13,525 bases of DNA from DATAQC01 sp046263055 (GTDB lineage Bacteria > Actinomycetota > Acidimicrobiia > Acidimicrobiales > AC-14): the NCBI GenBank assembly GCA_046263055.1, contig JBHELO010000166.1:1-13525 (forward strand), written 5' to 3'. Of the stretch, positions 1 to 6,455 are shown piece by piece (position 1 is the first letter of the stretch; every line of letters starts with the position of its first letter). The notes beneath the pieces are model-generated. The model was not told where the DNA came from, did not search any database, and saw only the letters and a program-made list of their open reading frames with translations. Position numbers and translations under genes: made by a program.

Positions 1-365
1 TTGCCATAGAGGAACGACAGCCGGTAGTCGTCGTCCTTCAGGTACAGGCTCTTCCGCAGGCCGGGCGGAAGCTGGTAGATGAAGCAGAACTCGCAGTGGT
101 TGTCGCAGGTGCGCACCTGGTCGAAGAGGGCGGAGGACACCTCCGCCCCCAGGGGCTGGCCGTCGTCCTTGGCCACCGCCACCTCCAGGTCGAGCCCGCC
201 CCTCGTGACCGCCACGGAGAGATCAGCCTCGTCGGCCAGGAGCTGCCACTCGATGACGTCGCGGGGGCGCACGCCGTTGAGGGCGACGATCTCGTCGCCC
301 GGCTGCAACCCCGCCTGCTCGGCCGGTGACCCGGGGGCGACGGCGACGACGAGAGGGGGCGGCAC
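1..365 (-). CDS. DUF512 PDZ/radical-SAM protein, N-terminal part (runs off left edge)
   Basis: Only the first 121 or so residues are in the window. A PDZ-like domain spans about residues 5-60 (SPAEQAGLQPGDEIVALNG at 13-31). It is followed by a Cys-rich segment TCDNHCEFCFIYQLP, with C87, C91 and C94 forming the CxxxCxxC motif that binds a radical-SAM [4Fe-4S] cluster, and then LRKSLYLKDDDYRLSFLYGN. This order and these phrases match the DUF512 family of putative FeS oxidoreductases, whose reaction is not established. The start is GTG at 365: an in-frame TAG lies about 12 codons upstream, no other start codon lies between, and a TATCCT hexamer sits 6 nt before it. In many Gram-positive genomes this gene lies near der, plsY and gpsA, so those may lie to the left (inference). 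It is divergent from ispH. Family assignment is confident; function is unknown. Confidence 0.88.
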   Translation of the reverse strand, partial: MPPPLVVAVAPGSPAEQAGLQPGDEIVALNGVRPRDVIEWQLLADEADLSVAVTRGGLDLEVAVAKDDGQPLGAEVSSALFDQVRTCDNHCEFCFIYQLPPGLRKSLYLKDDDYRLSFLYG

Positions 366-371
366 ACCCTC

Positions 372-377
372 AGGATA
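372..377 (-). promoter_or_regulatory. -10 hexamer of a leaderless promoter for the DUF512 gene
   Basis: Read on the minus strand the hexamer is TATCCT. It is followed by exactly 6 nt and then the GTG at 365, so the predicted first transcribed base is the first base of the start codon. No recognisable -35 box is present. The expected -35 position falls on the ispH -10 element. Confidence 0.6.
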
Positions 378-393
378 GGGCGGGGCCGTGCCC

Positions 394-399
394 TAGCCT
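394..399 (+). promoter_or_regulatory. -10 hexamer of a leaderless promoter for ispH
   Basis: TAGCCT is followed by exactly 6 nt (400-405) and then the GTG start at 406. There is no Shine-Dalgarno sequence. The spacing places the transcription start on the start codon, as in known leaderless actinobacterial transcripts. Confidence 0.6.
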
Positions 400-405
400 C
401 TGGGC

Positions 406-1437
406 GTGGACGTGGACCGCGTGCTCCTGGCCTCCCCCCGCGGATTCTGCGCCGGGGTGGAGATGGCCATCAAGGCCCTCGCCTGGATGGTCCGGGTCTT
501 CGAGCCGCCCGTGTACTGCTACCACGAGATCGTCCACAACCGCCTGGTGGTTGACCGCTTCCGCGCCCTCGGCGTGGTGTTCGTGGACGACGTGGCCGAC
601 GTGCCCGACGGCGCGCCGCTCATGCTCAGCGCCCACGGTTCGGCGCCCGAGGTGGTGGCCGCCGCCCGGGCCTCGGGTGGCTTCGTGGTGGACGCCGTGT
701 GCCCCCTCGTCACCAAGGTCCACCACGAGGTCAAGGTACGGGCCGCCAAGGGCTACTCCATCGTGTACGTAGGCCACGAGGGTCACGACGAGGCGGTGGG
801 CACCATGGCGGTTGCCCCCGACGACATCTATCTGGTGGAGTCGGAGGCGGACGTGGCCGCCCTCCCCGATCCGGGGGGCCCGGTGGCCCTGCTGGCCCAG
901 ACCACTCTCAGCCACCAGGACTGGGCCGGCGTCCTGGACGCCACCCGGGCCCGGTTCCCCGACGTGTGGATGCCGGGCCGCAGCGACCTCTGCTTCGCCA
1001 CCACCAACCGCCAGGCCGCCCTCACCGAGATCGCCACCCGGGCCGACGCCATCGTGGTCATCGGCTCGGCCAACTCGTCCAACACGGTGGCCCTGGAGAA
1101 GGTGGCCCGGGCCGTCGGCTGCCCCCGGGTGGTGCGGGTGAACGCCGCCGCCGAGCTGCCCCCCGATCTGGCGGGCACGGTGGGCGTCACCGCCGGCGCC
1201 TCGGCCCCCGACGAGCTGGTGCGGGCGGTGGTTGACGTCCTGTCCCCCACGTCGGGGGTGGAGTTGGTGTCGGTGATCGACGAGGACGAGTACTTCCCCC
1301 CACCTCGCGAGCTGCGCGACCTGCTGGTGGGCGTCGAGGCCCTGGTGGGGTTCACGATGGGCGCCCCGCCACCGGCGTCCTCGCCGTTCGCCGACGACCG
1401 CCGGGTGGCGGCCAGCGACGTCCTCGACTCCATGTGA
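406..1437 (+). CDS. ispH: 4-hydroxy-3-methylbut-2-enyl diphosphate reductase (IspH/LytB)
   Basis: This is the last enzyme of the MEP isoprenoid pathway. It reduces HMBPP to IPP and DMAPP with a [4Fe-4S] cluster in the cytoplasm. The 343-residue protein has the family hallmarks in order: PRGFCAGV with cluster Cys C15; EIVHN with H44; SAHGS with H77; CPLVTKVH with C99; GHEGHDEAVGT with H127 and E129 at the places of the substrate-binding His and catalytic Glu; QTTLS; DLCFATTNRQ with C196; and GSANSSNT. All three cluster cysteines are present. Length is normal for a stand-alone IspH, with no S1-domain extension as in some Clostridia. Start GTG 406 is favoured by the upstream TAGCCT hexamer; GTG 412 is an alternative. 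The gene converges on the cmk-plsC fusion. Confidence 0.97.
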   Translation: MDVDRVLLASPRGFCAGVEMAIKALAWMVRVFEPPVYCYHEIVHNRLVVDRFRALGVVFVDDVADVPDGAPLMLSAHGSAPEVVAAARASGGFVVDAVCPLVTKVHHEVKVRAAKGYSIVYVGHEGHDEAVGTMAVAPDDIYLVESEADVAALPDPGGPVALLAQTTLSHQDWAGVLDATRARFPDVWMPGRSDLCFATTNRQAALTEIATRADAIVVIGSANSSNTVALEKVARAVGCPRVVRVNAAAELPPDLAGTVGVTAGASAPDELVRAVVDVLSPTSGVELVSVIDEDEYFPPPRELRDLLVGVEALVGFTMGAPPPASSPFADDRRVAASDVLDSM

Positions 1438-1445
1438 CCGGTGGC

Positions 1446-1487
1446 GGGCACCCGGGGGGCTGCCCACCCGCCGGCCTCCTGCCGGCG
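1446..1487. terminator. Possible bidirectional terminator hairpins between ispH and cmk-plsC
   Basis: The 78-bp convergent gap 1438-1515 contains a perfect 7-bp stem CGCCGGC/GCCGGCG (1469-1475 and 1481-1487) with a CTCCT loop. It also holds a weaker GGGCA/TGCCC pairing (1446-1450 and 1461-1465). Neither has a T-tract, so a classical intrinsic terminator is not proven. G+C-rich hairpins without U-runs are common between convergent genes in such genomes. Confidence 0.35.
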
Positions 1488-1515
1488 AGGGAGCCGATCC
1501 TCACCGGCGCCCCGG

Positions 1516-2925
1516 CTACTCGGCCGCTGCTCGGGCCTGGTCGAAGAGGCGTTGCACCTCGGCCTGGAGGGTGGCGGTGAGCTCCCGCAGGGCGCGGCGG
1601 GACGGGTGGCCGCTGGGCTTGGCCGGTGGCGGGGCGATCGGCGGGCCCACCACCACGTGCGCCTTCACCGGGCGGGGCACCCGCTGGCCCTTCTTCAGCG
1701 CCCGCTCCGACCCACCGACGCCCACCGGGACGATCGGGACCTGGGAGCGGATGGCGACATAGGCGGCCCCCTCGTACAAGTCGGACACCGTGGGGCCGGA
1801 CTGCCGGGTCCCCTCGGGGAACAGCACCAGGGGCTCCCCGGCGGCCACCACCGCCATGCACCGGCGCAGCGCCTCGCGGTCGGCCGCCGCCCGGTTGACG
1901 GGGAACGCCCCCAGGGCGGACAGGAAGCGCCCGAACCACGCGACCTTCCACAGTGACTCCTTGCCCATGAACCGGACCCGGCGGGGGGTGACCATGGCCA
2001 CCAGGGCGAAGTCGATGAACGACCGGTGGACGGGAGCGAGCACGAACGGCCCCTCCCTCGGCACCAGCTCCGTCCCCTCGTAGGTCACCCGCCAGTAGGC
2101 CTTGCAGATGGCGAGCACCGCCGGCCGGCACACCCGGTAGAGCGCCATCTCGGCCGGCGGGGGCACGCCCGTACGCACGGAGGGGGCCGGGCTCGGGGCC
2201 GGGGGCGGGCTCAGAGACGGGGCGGGGGCCGGGGCCGCCGACTCCGCCGGACTGGTCAGGGCCGGTGGCGGCGCGGGCGCCTGGGGCGTGACCGGTTCGT
2301 CAGGGGCGCCCGACGGCACCAACGCCACGATCTCGTCGACCACCTCGTCCACGCTGCGCCCGGTGCTGTCCACCACCACCGCGTCCGAGGCCCGGGCCAG
2401 GGGCGACGCCGCCCGCGTGGAGTCGAGGCGGTCCCGACGGGCCAGGGCGGCGGCGTCCTCGTCCGACGACCGACGACGGGCCCGCTCCTCGTCGCTGGCA
2501 GTCAGGAAAACCTTGACGGCGGCGTCGGGGAACACCACGCTGCCGATGTCGCGGCCCTCCACCACCCCGCCACCCCGTTCGGCGGCCCAGGCCCGCTGGC
2601 GGCGGACCAGCTCCACCCGCACCTCGGGGCGGGCGGCCACCGCGCTGACGGCCCAGCCCACCTCGGGGCTGCGCAGGCGGTCAGTCACGTCGTCACCGTC
2701 GAGGAGCACCCGCTCCCCCACTCGGATGTCGGCGGCGGCCGCCACCCGGGCCAGCTCCTCGCCCGACGCCGACTCGGGGTCGAGGCCATGGCCGAGGGCG
2801 GCCAACGCCACCGAGCGGTACATGGCCCCAGTGTCCAGGTGGTCGAGGCCGAGGCGGGCGGCCACCGCCCGCGACACCGTGGACTTGCCCGCCCCAACTG
2901 GCCCGTCGATGGCCACCACCCTCAC
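1516..2925 (-). CDS. Fusion of (d)CMP kinase and PlsC-type lysophospholipid acyltransferase
   Basis: A single 469-residue reading frame joins two enzymes. Residues 1-203 are cytidylate kinase, which uses ATP to phosphorylate CMP/dCMP: P-loop GPVGAGKST (8-16), DTGAMYR (31-37), EGRDIGSVVFPDA (123-135), RRDRLDSTR, and the C-terminal DAVVVDST strand. Residues 204-259 are a Pro/Ala/Ser-rich linker. Residues 260-469 are an acyltransferase that would add an acyl chain to lysophosphatidate or a similar acceptor: HX4D motif HRSFID (300-305), a KES segment, FPEGTRQSG (369-377), and VPIVPVGVGG (397-405). The Asn usually before the catalytic His is Val. The GTG start at 2925 overlaps the aroA stop as GTGA. 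In many Gram-positives cmk and plsC are separate neighbours, so this is a fusion of adjacent genes. The kinase lid region looks about 10 residues shorter than in E. coli Cmk. Confidence 0.93.
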   Translation of the reverse strand: MRVVAIDGPVGAGKSTVSRAVAARLGLDHLDTGAMYRSVALAALGHGLDPESASGEELARVAAAADIRVGERVLLDGDDVTDRLRSPEVGWAVSAVAARPEVRVELVRRQRAWAAERGGGVVEGRDIGSVVFPDAAVKVFLTASDEERARRRSSDEDAAALARRDRLDSTRAASPLARASDAVVVDSTGRSVDEVVDEIVALVPSGAPDEPVTPQAPAPPPALTSPAESAAPAPAPSLSPPPAPSPAPSVRTGVPPPAEMALYRVCRPAVLAICKAYWRVTYEGTELVPREGPFVLAPVHRSFIDFALVAMVTPRRVRFMGKESLWKVAWFGRFLSALGAFPVNRAAADREALRRCMAVVAAGEPLVLFPEGTRQSGPTVSDLYEGAAYVAIRSQVPIVPVGVGGSERALKKGQRVPRPVKAHVVVGPPIAPPPAKPSGHPSRRALRELTATLQAEVQRLFDQARAAAE

Positions 2926-4211
2926 GACGGCCCGGCCTCCCCGCCCAGGGCGGCCAGGTCGGCCTCGAACCCGGGGTAGCTGGTGGCCACCGCCTCCCAC
3001 CCGTCGACCACCGAGTCGCCGTCGGCGGCCATGGCTGCCACCGCCATGGCCATCGCAATCCGGTGGTCGCCGGCGGCCTGCGCTCGACCGGCTGTCAGAG
3101 GCGCGCCGCCGCTGCCGCCGACCACGAAGCCGTCGGCCTTGGTCTCCACGTCCACGCCGAGGGCCCGCAGGCCGTCGGCCAGGGTGGCGATGCGGTCGGT
3201 CTCCTTCACCCGCAGCTCGGCGGCCCCGCCCACGAGGGACGGTCCCTCGGCCAGGGCCGCCGCCACCGCCAGGACCGGGATCTCGTCGATGAGGCCCGGC
3301 ACCTCCGGGCCACCCACGTCGGTGGCCCGCAACGGGCCCCACCGGGCGCGCACCGAGCGCTGGCCCACCACCTCGACGTCGGCGCCCATGCGGGCCAGCA
3401 CGTCCAGGAAGGCGGTGCGCCCGGGGCCCAGGTACACGTCGTCCACCACCACCTCGCTGCCGGGGACGACGCACGCCGCCACCACCCAGAAGGCGGCCTG
3501 GGACGGGTCTCCGGGCACGTCCAGGGTGAACGGTCGGAGCACCGACGGGCGCACCCGCACGGCCTGGCCGCCGCCGCCCGGGCCGCCGCCGGCCTTCACC
3601 TCGACGTCGGCCCCGCACAGCGCCAGCAGCTCCTCGGTGTGGGCCCGGGTGGGCACCGCCTCCCGCACGACGGTGTCGCCCTCGGCCCCCAGGCCGGCCA
3701 GCAGGACGGCCGCCTTGACCTGGGCACTGGCCACCGGCGGCGTGTAGTGGATGCCGGCCAGGCCGCCGCCCCGAACGACAAGAGGTGGGTAGTGGCCGCT
3801 GTCGCGACCGTCCACCGCCGCCCCCATGGCCCGCAGCGGCTCGGCCACCCGGTCCATGGGACGGCGGGCCACCGACCCGTCGCCGGCCAGCACCGTCAGC
3901 CAGTCGAAAGGGGCGCAGAAGCCGGCCAGCAGGCGGATGCCGGTGCCCGAGTTGCCCACGTCGAGCACCGCTTCGGGCTCGTGCAGGCGGTCCAGCCCGC
4001 CGGTGATGCGCTCGCCATCGACCTCCGCCCCGAGTGCGGCGACCGCCGCTCGGGTGCGGCAGACGTCGTGGCCGTCGGACAGTCCCCGCACGACCGACGT
4101 GCCCTCGGCCCGGGCGGCCAGGAGCAGGGCACGGTGGGAGATGGACTTGTCTCCTGGCACGCGCACCCGCCCCCGTAGGGGCCGCCCCCCGACCACCCGG
4201 AGGGCGGTCAT
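2922..4211 (-). CDS. aroA: 3-phosphoshikimate 1-carboxyvinyltransferase (EPSP synthase)
   Basis: This enzyme transfers the enolpyruvyl group of PEP to shikimate-3-phosphate, the sixth shikimate-pathway step. The 429-residue protein is full length. Motifs seen: GDKSISHRALLLAA (20-33) with substrate Lys22; DVGNSGTGIR (84-93); RRPMDR (116-121); SAQVKAAVLLAGL (162-174); LIDEIPVLAV with D309/E310; RVKETDRIATLADGL, with KETDR at 336-340; and GDHRIAMA (381-388). The SAQVK and RPMxR phrases resemble class II EPSP synthases. However, the residue matching Ala100 of the tolerant CP4 enzyme is Gly here (GNSGTG), so glyphosate tolerance should not be assumed. The ATG start overlaps the tyrA stop (ATGA), and its own stop overlaps the cmk-plsC start. 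Confidence 0.97.
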   Translation of the reverse strand: MTALRVVGGRPLRGRVRVPGDKSISHRALLLAARAEGTSVVRGLSDGHDVCRTRAAVAALGAEVDGERITGGLDRLHEPEAVLDVGNSGTGIRLLAGFCAPFDWLTVLAGDGSVARRPMDRVAEPLRAMGAAVDGRDSGHYPPLVVRGGGLAGIHYTPPVASAQVKAAVLLAGLGAEGDTVVREAVPTRAHTEELLALCGADVEVKAGGGPGGGGQAVRVRPSVLRPFTLDVPGDPSQAAFWVVAACVVPGSEVVVDDVYLGPGRTAFLDVLARMGADVEVVGQRSVRARWGPLRATDVGGPEVPGLIDEIPVLAVAAALAEGPSLVGGAAELRVKETDRIATLADGLRALGVDVETKADGFVVGGSGGAPLTAGRAQAAGDHRIAMAMAVAAMAADGDSVVDGWEAVATSYPGFEADLAALGGEAGPS

Positions 4212-5284
4212 GGCAGGGGGGTGGCCGACGGCCGGTAGCCGCGGGCCACCAGGGCGGCGCGCACCCGCTCCCCGGCCGCCGCTTGCACCACCAGGACGAG
4301 CACGCCCCGGCTGCCCTCGGGCGAATGGGCGATCTCCAGGTCCTCGACGTTCACGTCCAGCTCGGCCAGGAGGGTCGTGACCTCGGCCAGCACCCCGGGA
4401 CGGTCGGGCACCGGCACCCGCAGCTCCACCAGCTCGGCCGGCCGGGCGACGCGCGACGGGAGGTTGACCCGCGCCTCGCGGGACCGCTCGAGGGCGGCCA
4501 AGAGGCCGTCGCGATCTCCGGCCGCCACCATGTCGCGCATGGCGCCCAGGGCGGCCGCCAGCCGGTCGAGGCCCTCGACGATGGGACCGCGGTTGTCGGC
4601 GCAGATGTCGAGCCAGATGCCGGAGGAGCCGGCCGCCACCCTGGTCATGTCCCGGAACCCGCCGGCGGCCAGACGAAGCACGGCGGCATGCTCGGCGGCC
4701 CCGTCGGCGGCCACACCCATCAAAGTGGCGGCGGTCAGGTGGGGGACGTGGGACACCAGCGCCACCAGCTCGTCGTGGCGGTCGGGCGGGAGGGCCACCA
4801 CGTCGGCCCCCAGCGCCCGGACCACGGACCGCACCCGGGTGTACGCCCCGGGGTCGGTGTCGAGGGTGGGCGTGAGGACCCAGGTGGCGCCCTCGAACAG
4901 GTCGGGGTCGGCGCCTTCCACGCCGTCCTGCTCGGATCCCGCCATGGGGTGACCTCCCACGAAGCGGGGGTGGGCGACGGCGGCCACCACCGGCGCCTTG
5001 ACCCCGCCCACGTCGGTGACCACGCCGTCGCCCGCCTCCAGGGCGGCGAGGGCGGCCCCCCCGATGGCGCCCACCGGCGTGGCCACGAAGGTGACCTCGG
5101 CGGCGGGGTCGTCGCCCACCGCGTCGAGCGCCCCCAAGGCGACGGCCCGCTCGGCCCGGGCGGCGTCCAGGTCGGTGCCGGTCACGTACCAGCCCCGGGC
5201 CCGCAACGCCATCCCGACGGAGCTGCCGATGAGGCCGGTGCCGACCACCGCCGCCCGCCGGGGCGGCTCACCCGGGGAGGTCAT
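4208..5284 (-). CDS. tyrA: Prephenate dehydrogenase with C-terminal ACT domain
   Basis: It oxidatively decarboxylates prephenate to 4-hydroxyphenylpyruvate, the precursor of tyrosine, using NAD(P). The 358-residue protein starts with a Rossmann motif VVGTGLIGSSVG (13-24). The prephenate-dehydrogenase signature GGHPMAGSEQDG lies at 110-121, and SHVPHLTA with the catalytic-type His is at 178-185. A helical dimerisation region follows. About residues 285-358 form an ACT domain (VPDRPGVLAEVTTLLAELDV), which in this family usually mediates feedback control by an aromatic amino acid. It overlaps the end of aroH by 17 nt and the start of aroA by 4 nt, so translational coupling is likely. The arogenate-versus-prephenate preference cannot be read from the sequence. 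Confidence 0.95.
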   Translation of the reverse strand: MTSPGEPPRRAAVVGTGLIGSSVGMALRARGWYVTGTDLDAARAERAVALGALDAVGDDPAAEVTFVATPVGAIGGAALAALEAGDGVVTDVGGVKAPVVAAVAHPRFVGGHPMAGSEQDGVEGADPDLFEGATWVLTPTLDTDPGAYTRVRSVVRALGADVVALPPDRHDELVALVSHVPHLTAATLMGVAADGAAEHAAVLRLAAGGFRDMTRVAAGSSGIWLDICADNRGPIVEGLDRLAAALGAMRDMVAAGDRDGLLAALERSREARVNLPSRVARPAELVELRVPVPDRPGVLAEVTTLLAELDVNVEDLEIAHSPEGSRGVLVLVVQAAAGERVRAALVARGYRPSATPLP

Positions 5285-5636
5285 CGCGTAGGCCGGCGGC
5301 CCCCTCCAGGTACACGTGGCGCAGTTCCGAGCGGGACCGCTCGGTGGTGAGGTGCATCAGGACACGAAGGCAGCGGGGCGTGCCGCCCACCACGGACAGC
5401 TCCCGGGCGCACAGCAGGGGAACGTCGCCCAGCCCCATCTCGCGGGCGGCGGCGGCCGGGAAGGCGGCCACCACGTCCTCCGTGGCGGTGAACACCATGC
5501 TGATGATGTCGTCGTGGGAGACGCCGTTGCGGGCCATCATCTCCCCCACCAGCTCCCTGACCCGGGCCGAGATCTGCTCGGGCGAGTCCTCCACCACCGT
5601 GGTGGCGCCGCGCAGTGCTCGCACTCCCGGGGCCAC
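5268..5636 (-). CDS. aroH: Chorismate mutase, AroH type
   Basis: It converts chorismate to prephenate, feeding TyrA encoded just downstream. The 122-residue protein matches the monofunctional AroH fold (trimeric in Bacillus) along its whole length: VRALRGATTVVEDSPEQI (5-22) with R9 at the place of Bacillus Arg7; NGVSHDDIISMVFTATEDV; FPAAAAREMG; LLCARELSV with the Cys and Glu matching Bacillus Cys75 and Glu78; TPRCLRVLMHL with an active-site Arg; and RHVYLEGAAGLRDDL with the Tyr. The GTG start at 5636 is supported by a TAACCT hexamer exactly 6 nt upstream. No Shine-Dalgarno is present. The gene therefore seems able to start its own leaderless transcript inside the operon, separately from scpA-scpB-rluB. 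Confidence 0.95.
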   Translation of the reverse strand: MAPGVRALRGATTVVEDSPEQISARVRELVGEMMARNGVSHDDIISMVFTATEDVVAAFPAAAAREMGLGDVPLLCARELSVVGGTPRCLRVLMHLTTERSRSELRHVYLEGAAGLRDDLPG

Positions 5637-5642
5637 GCCCGG

Positions 5643-5648
5643 AGGTTA
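5643..5648 (-). promoter_or_regulatory. -10 hexamer for aroH, overlapping the rluB stop codon
   Basis: Minus-strand TAACCT is followed by 6 nt (CCGGGC) and then the aroH GTG. The first three bases of the hexamer are the TAA stop codon of rluB, so one trinucleotide would serve both genes. Confidence 0.55.
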
Positions 5649-6455
5649 GCGGGGCGCCCGCCCCGCCTCGCGTGAGGCGGCGGCGCCCCCGCCGGCCCGA
5701 GCCGACCCCGTCCAGGCGGAGCGCGCCGGCGATCCCGGCGACGCGGCGGCCGCCTCCAGGGCCTGCACCTCGGCGGCAGTGAGCGCCCGCCATTGGCCGG
5801 GGGGAAGGCCGCGGTCGGCCAGGGGGCCGATCCGGGTGCGCACCAGGCGGACCACCGGGTGGCCGACGGCCGCGCACATGCGCCGGACCTGGCGGTTGCG
5901 GCCTTCGTGGATCACGATGCGCAGGGCGGTGGGCGCCACCAGCGACACGCGAGCCGGCGCCGTGATGCCGTCCTCCAGCTCCACCCCGTGGCGGATCCGG
6001 CGCAGGGCTCCCCGGCTCGGCACGCCCTCCACCTCGGCCAGGTACTCCTTCTCCACCCCGAACGACGGGTGGGTGAGGCGGTGGGTCAGGTCGCCGTCGT
6101 TGGTGAGCAGCAGCAGGCCCTCGGTGTCGGCGTCGAGGCGGCCGACGGGGAAGACCCGGGGCTCGGGCGGCACCAGGCCGACCACCGTCGGCCGGCCCTG
6201 AGGGTCGTCGGCGGTGGTCAGCACCCCTACCGGCTTGTTGAGCAGGTAGTGGACCAGGCCCGGGCGCACGGAGACCGGCACGCCGTCCACCTCGATGCGG
6301 GCCGCCTCGGGGTCCACCCTCCGGCCGAGGACGGCGACCTCCCCGTCCACGGTGACCAGCCCGGCGGCGATGAGCTCCTCGCACACCCGCCGGCTGCCGA
6401 TGCCGACCGCCGCCAGCACCTTCTGGAGCCGGTCCCCCTCGGGTGGCCCGGTCAC
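5646..6455 (-). CDS. rluB: Ribosomal large-subunit pseudouridine synthase, RluB/RsuA family
   Basis: It isomerises uridine to pseudouridine in rRNA, probably 23S helix 69-93 region sites as for RluB relatives. The 269-residue protein has an N-terminal S4 RNA-binding domain (about residues 8-60, DRLQKVLAAVGIGSRRVCEE). The catalytic domain has LLNKPVGVLTT (71-81), the signature GRLDADTEGLLLLTNDG (105-121, catalytic Asp108), EKEYLAEVEG, and the C-terminal EGRNRQVRRM motif. The last 35 or so residues are a low-complexity Ala/Gly/Ser/Arg tail. The GTG start overlaps the scpB stop (GTGA). The scpA-scpB-rluB order is a well-known conserved cluster. Within the family RluB is the best guess from context; RsuA or RluE-like specificity cannot be excluded. 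Confidence 0.92.
   Translation of the reverse strand: MTGPPEGDRLQKVLAAVGIGSRRVCEELIAAGLVTVDGEVAVLGRRVDPEAARIEVDGVPVSVRPGLVHYLLNKPVGVLTTADDPQGRPTVVGLVPPEPRVFPVGRLDADTEGLLLLTNDGDLTHRLTHPSFGVEKEYLAEVEGVPSRGALRRIRHGVELEDGITAPARVSLVAPTALRIVIHEGRNRQVRRMCAAVGHPVVRLVRTRIGPLADRGLPPGQWRALTAAEVQALEAAAASPGSPARSAWTGSARAGGGAAASREAGRAPR
5649..5666. repeat. Perfect inverted repeat immediately upstream of the aroH -10 element
   Basis: GCGGGGCG (5649-5656) and CGCCCCGC (5659-5666) are perfect inverted copies separated by 2 bases. As RNA this folds to a 7-bp stem with a 4-nt loop. It lies in the last codons of rluB and abuts the aroH hexamer. It could be an operator, a pause or terminator hairpin for rluB, or a chance result of G+C-rich coding sequence. 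Confidence 0.4.

Larger units (their letters stand above)
372..399. repeat. Imperfect dyad covering the divergent DUF512/ispH promoters
   Basis: The left arm AGGATAGGGC (372-381) and right arm GCCCTAGCCT (390-399) are inverted copies with 9 of 10 positions matching, separated by 8 bases. Each outer end is the -10 hexamer of one of the two divergent genes. It may be a symmetric bidirectional promoter or an operator site; no regulator is identified. Confidence 0.55.

Noticed and set aside
370..1467. Long His/Gly-rich open frame antisense to ispH
   Set aside because: It mirrors the codons of ispH, whose motifs are complete. Long antisense frames are expected in G+C-rich DNA because stop codons are rare.
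2926..3618. Extension of the cmk-plsC frame to 700 residues
   Set aside because: The extra N-terminal part is Arg/Gly/Pro-rich nonsense lying over aroA in another frame. The kinase P-loop starts right after GTG 2925.
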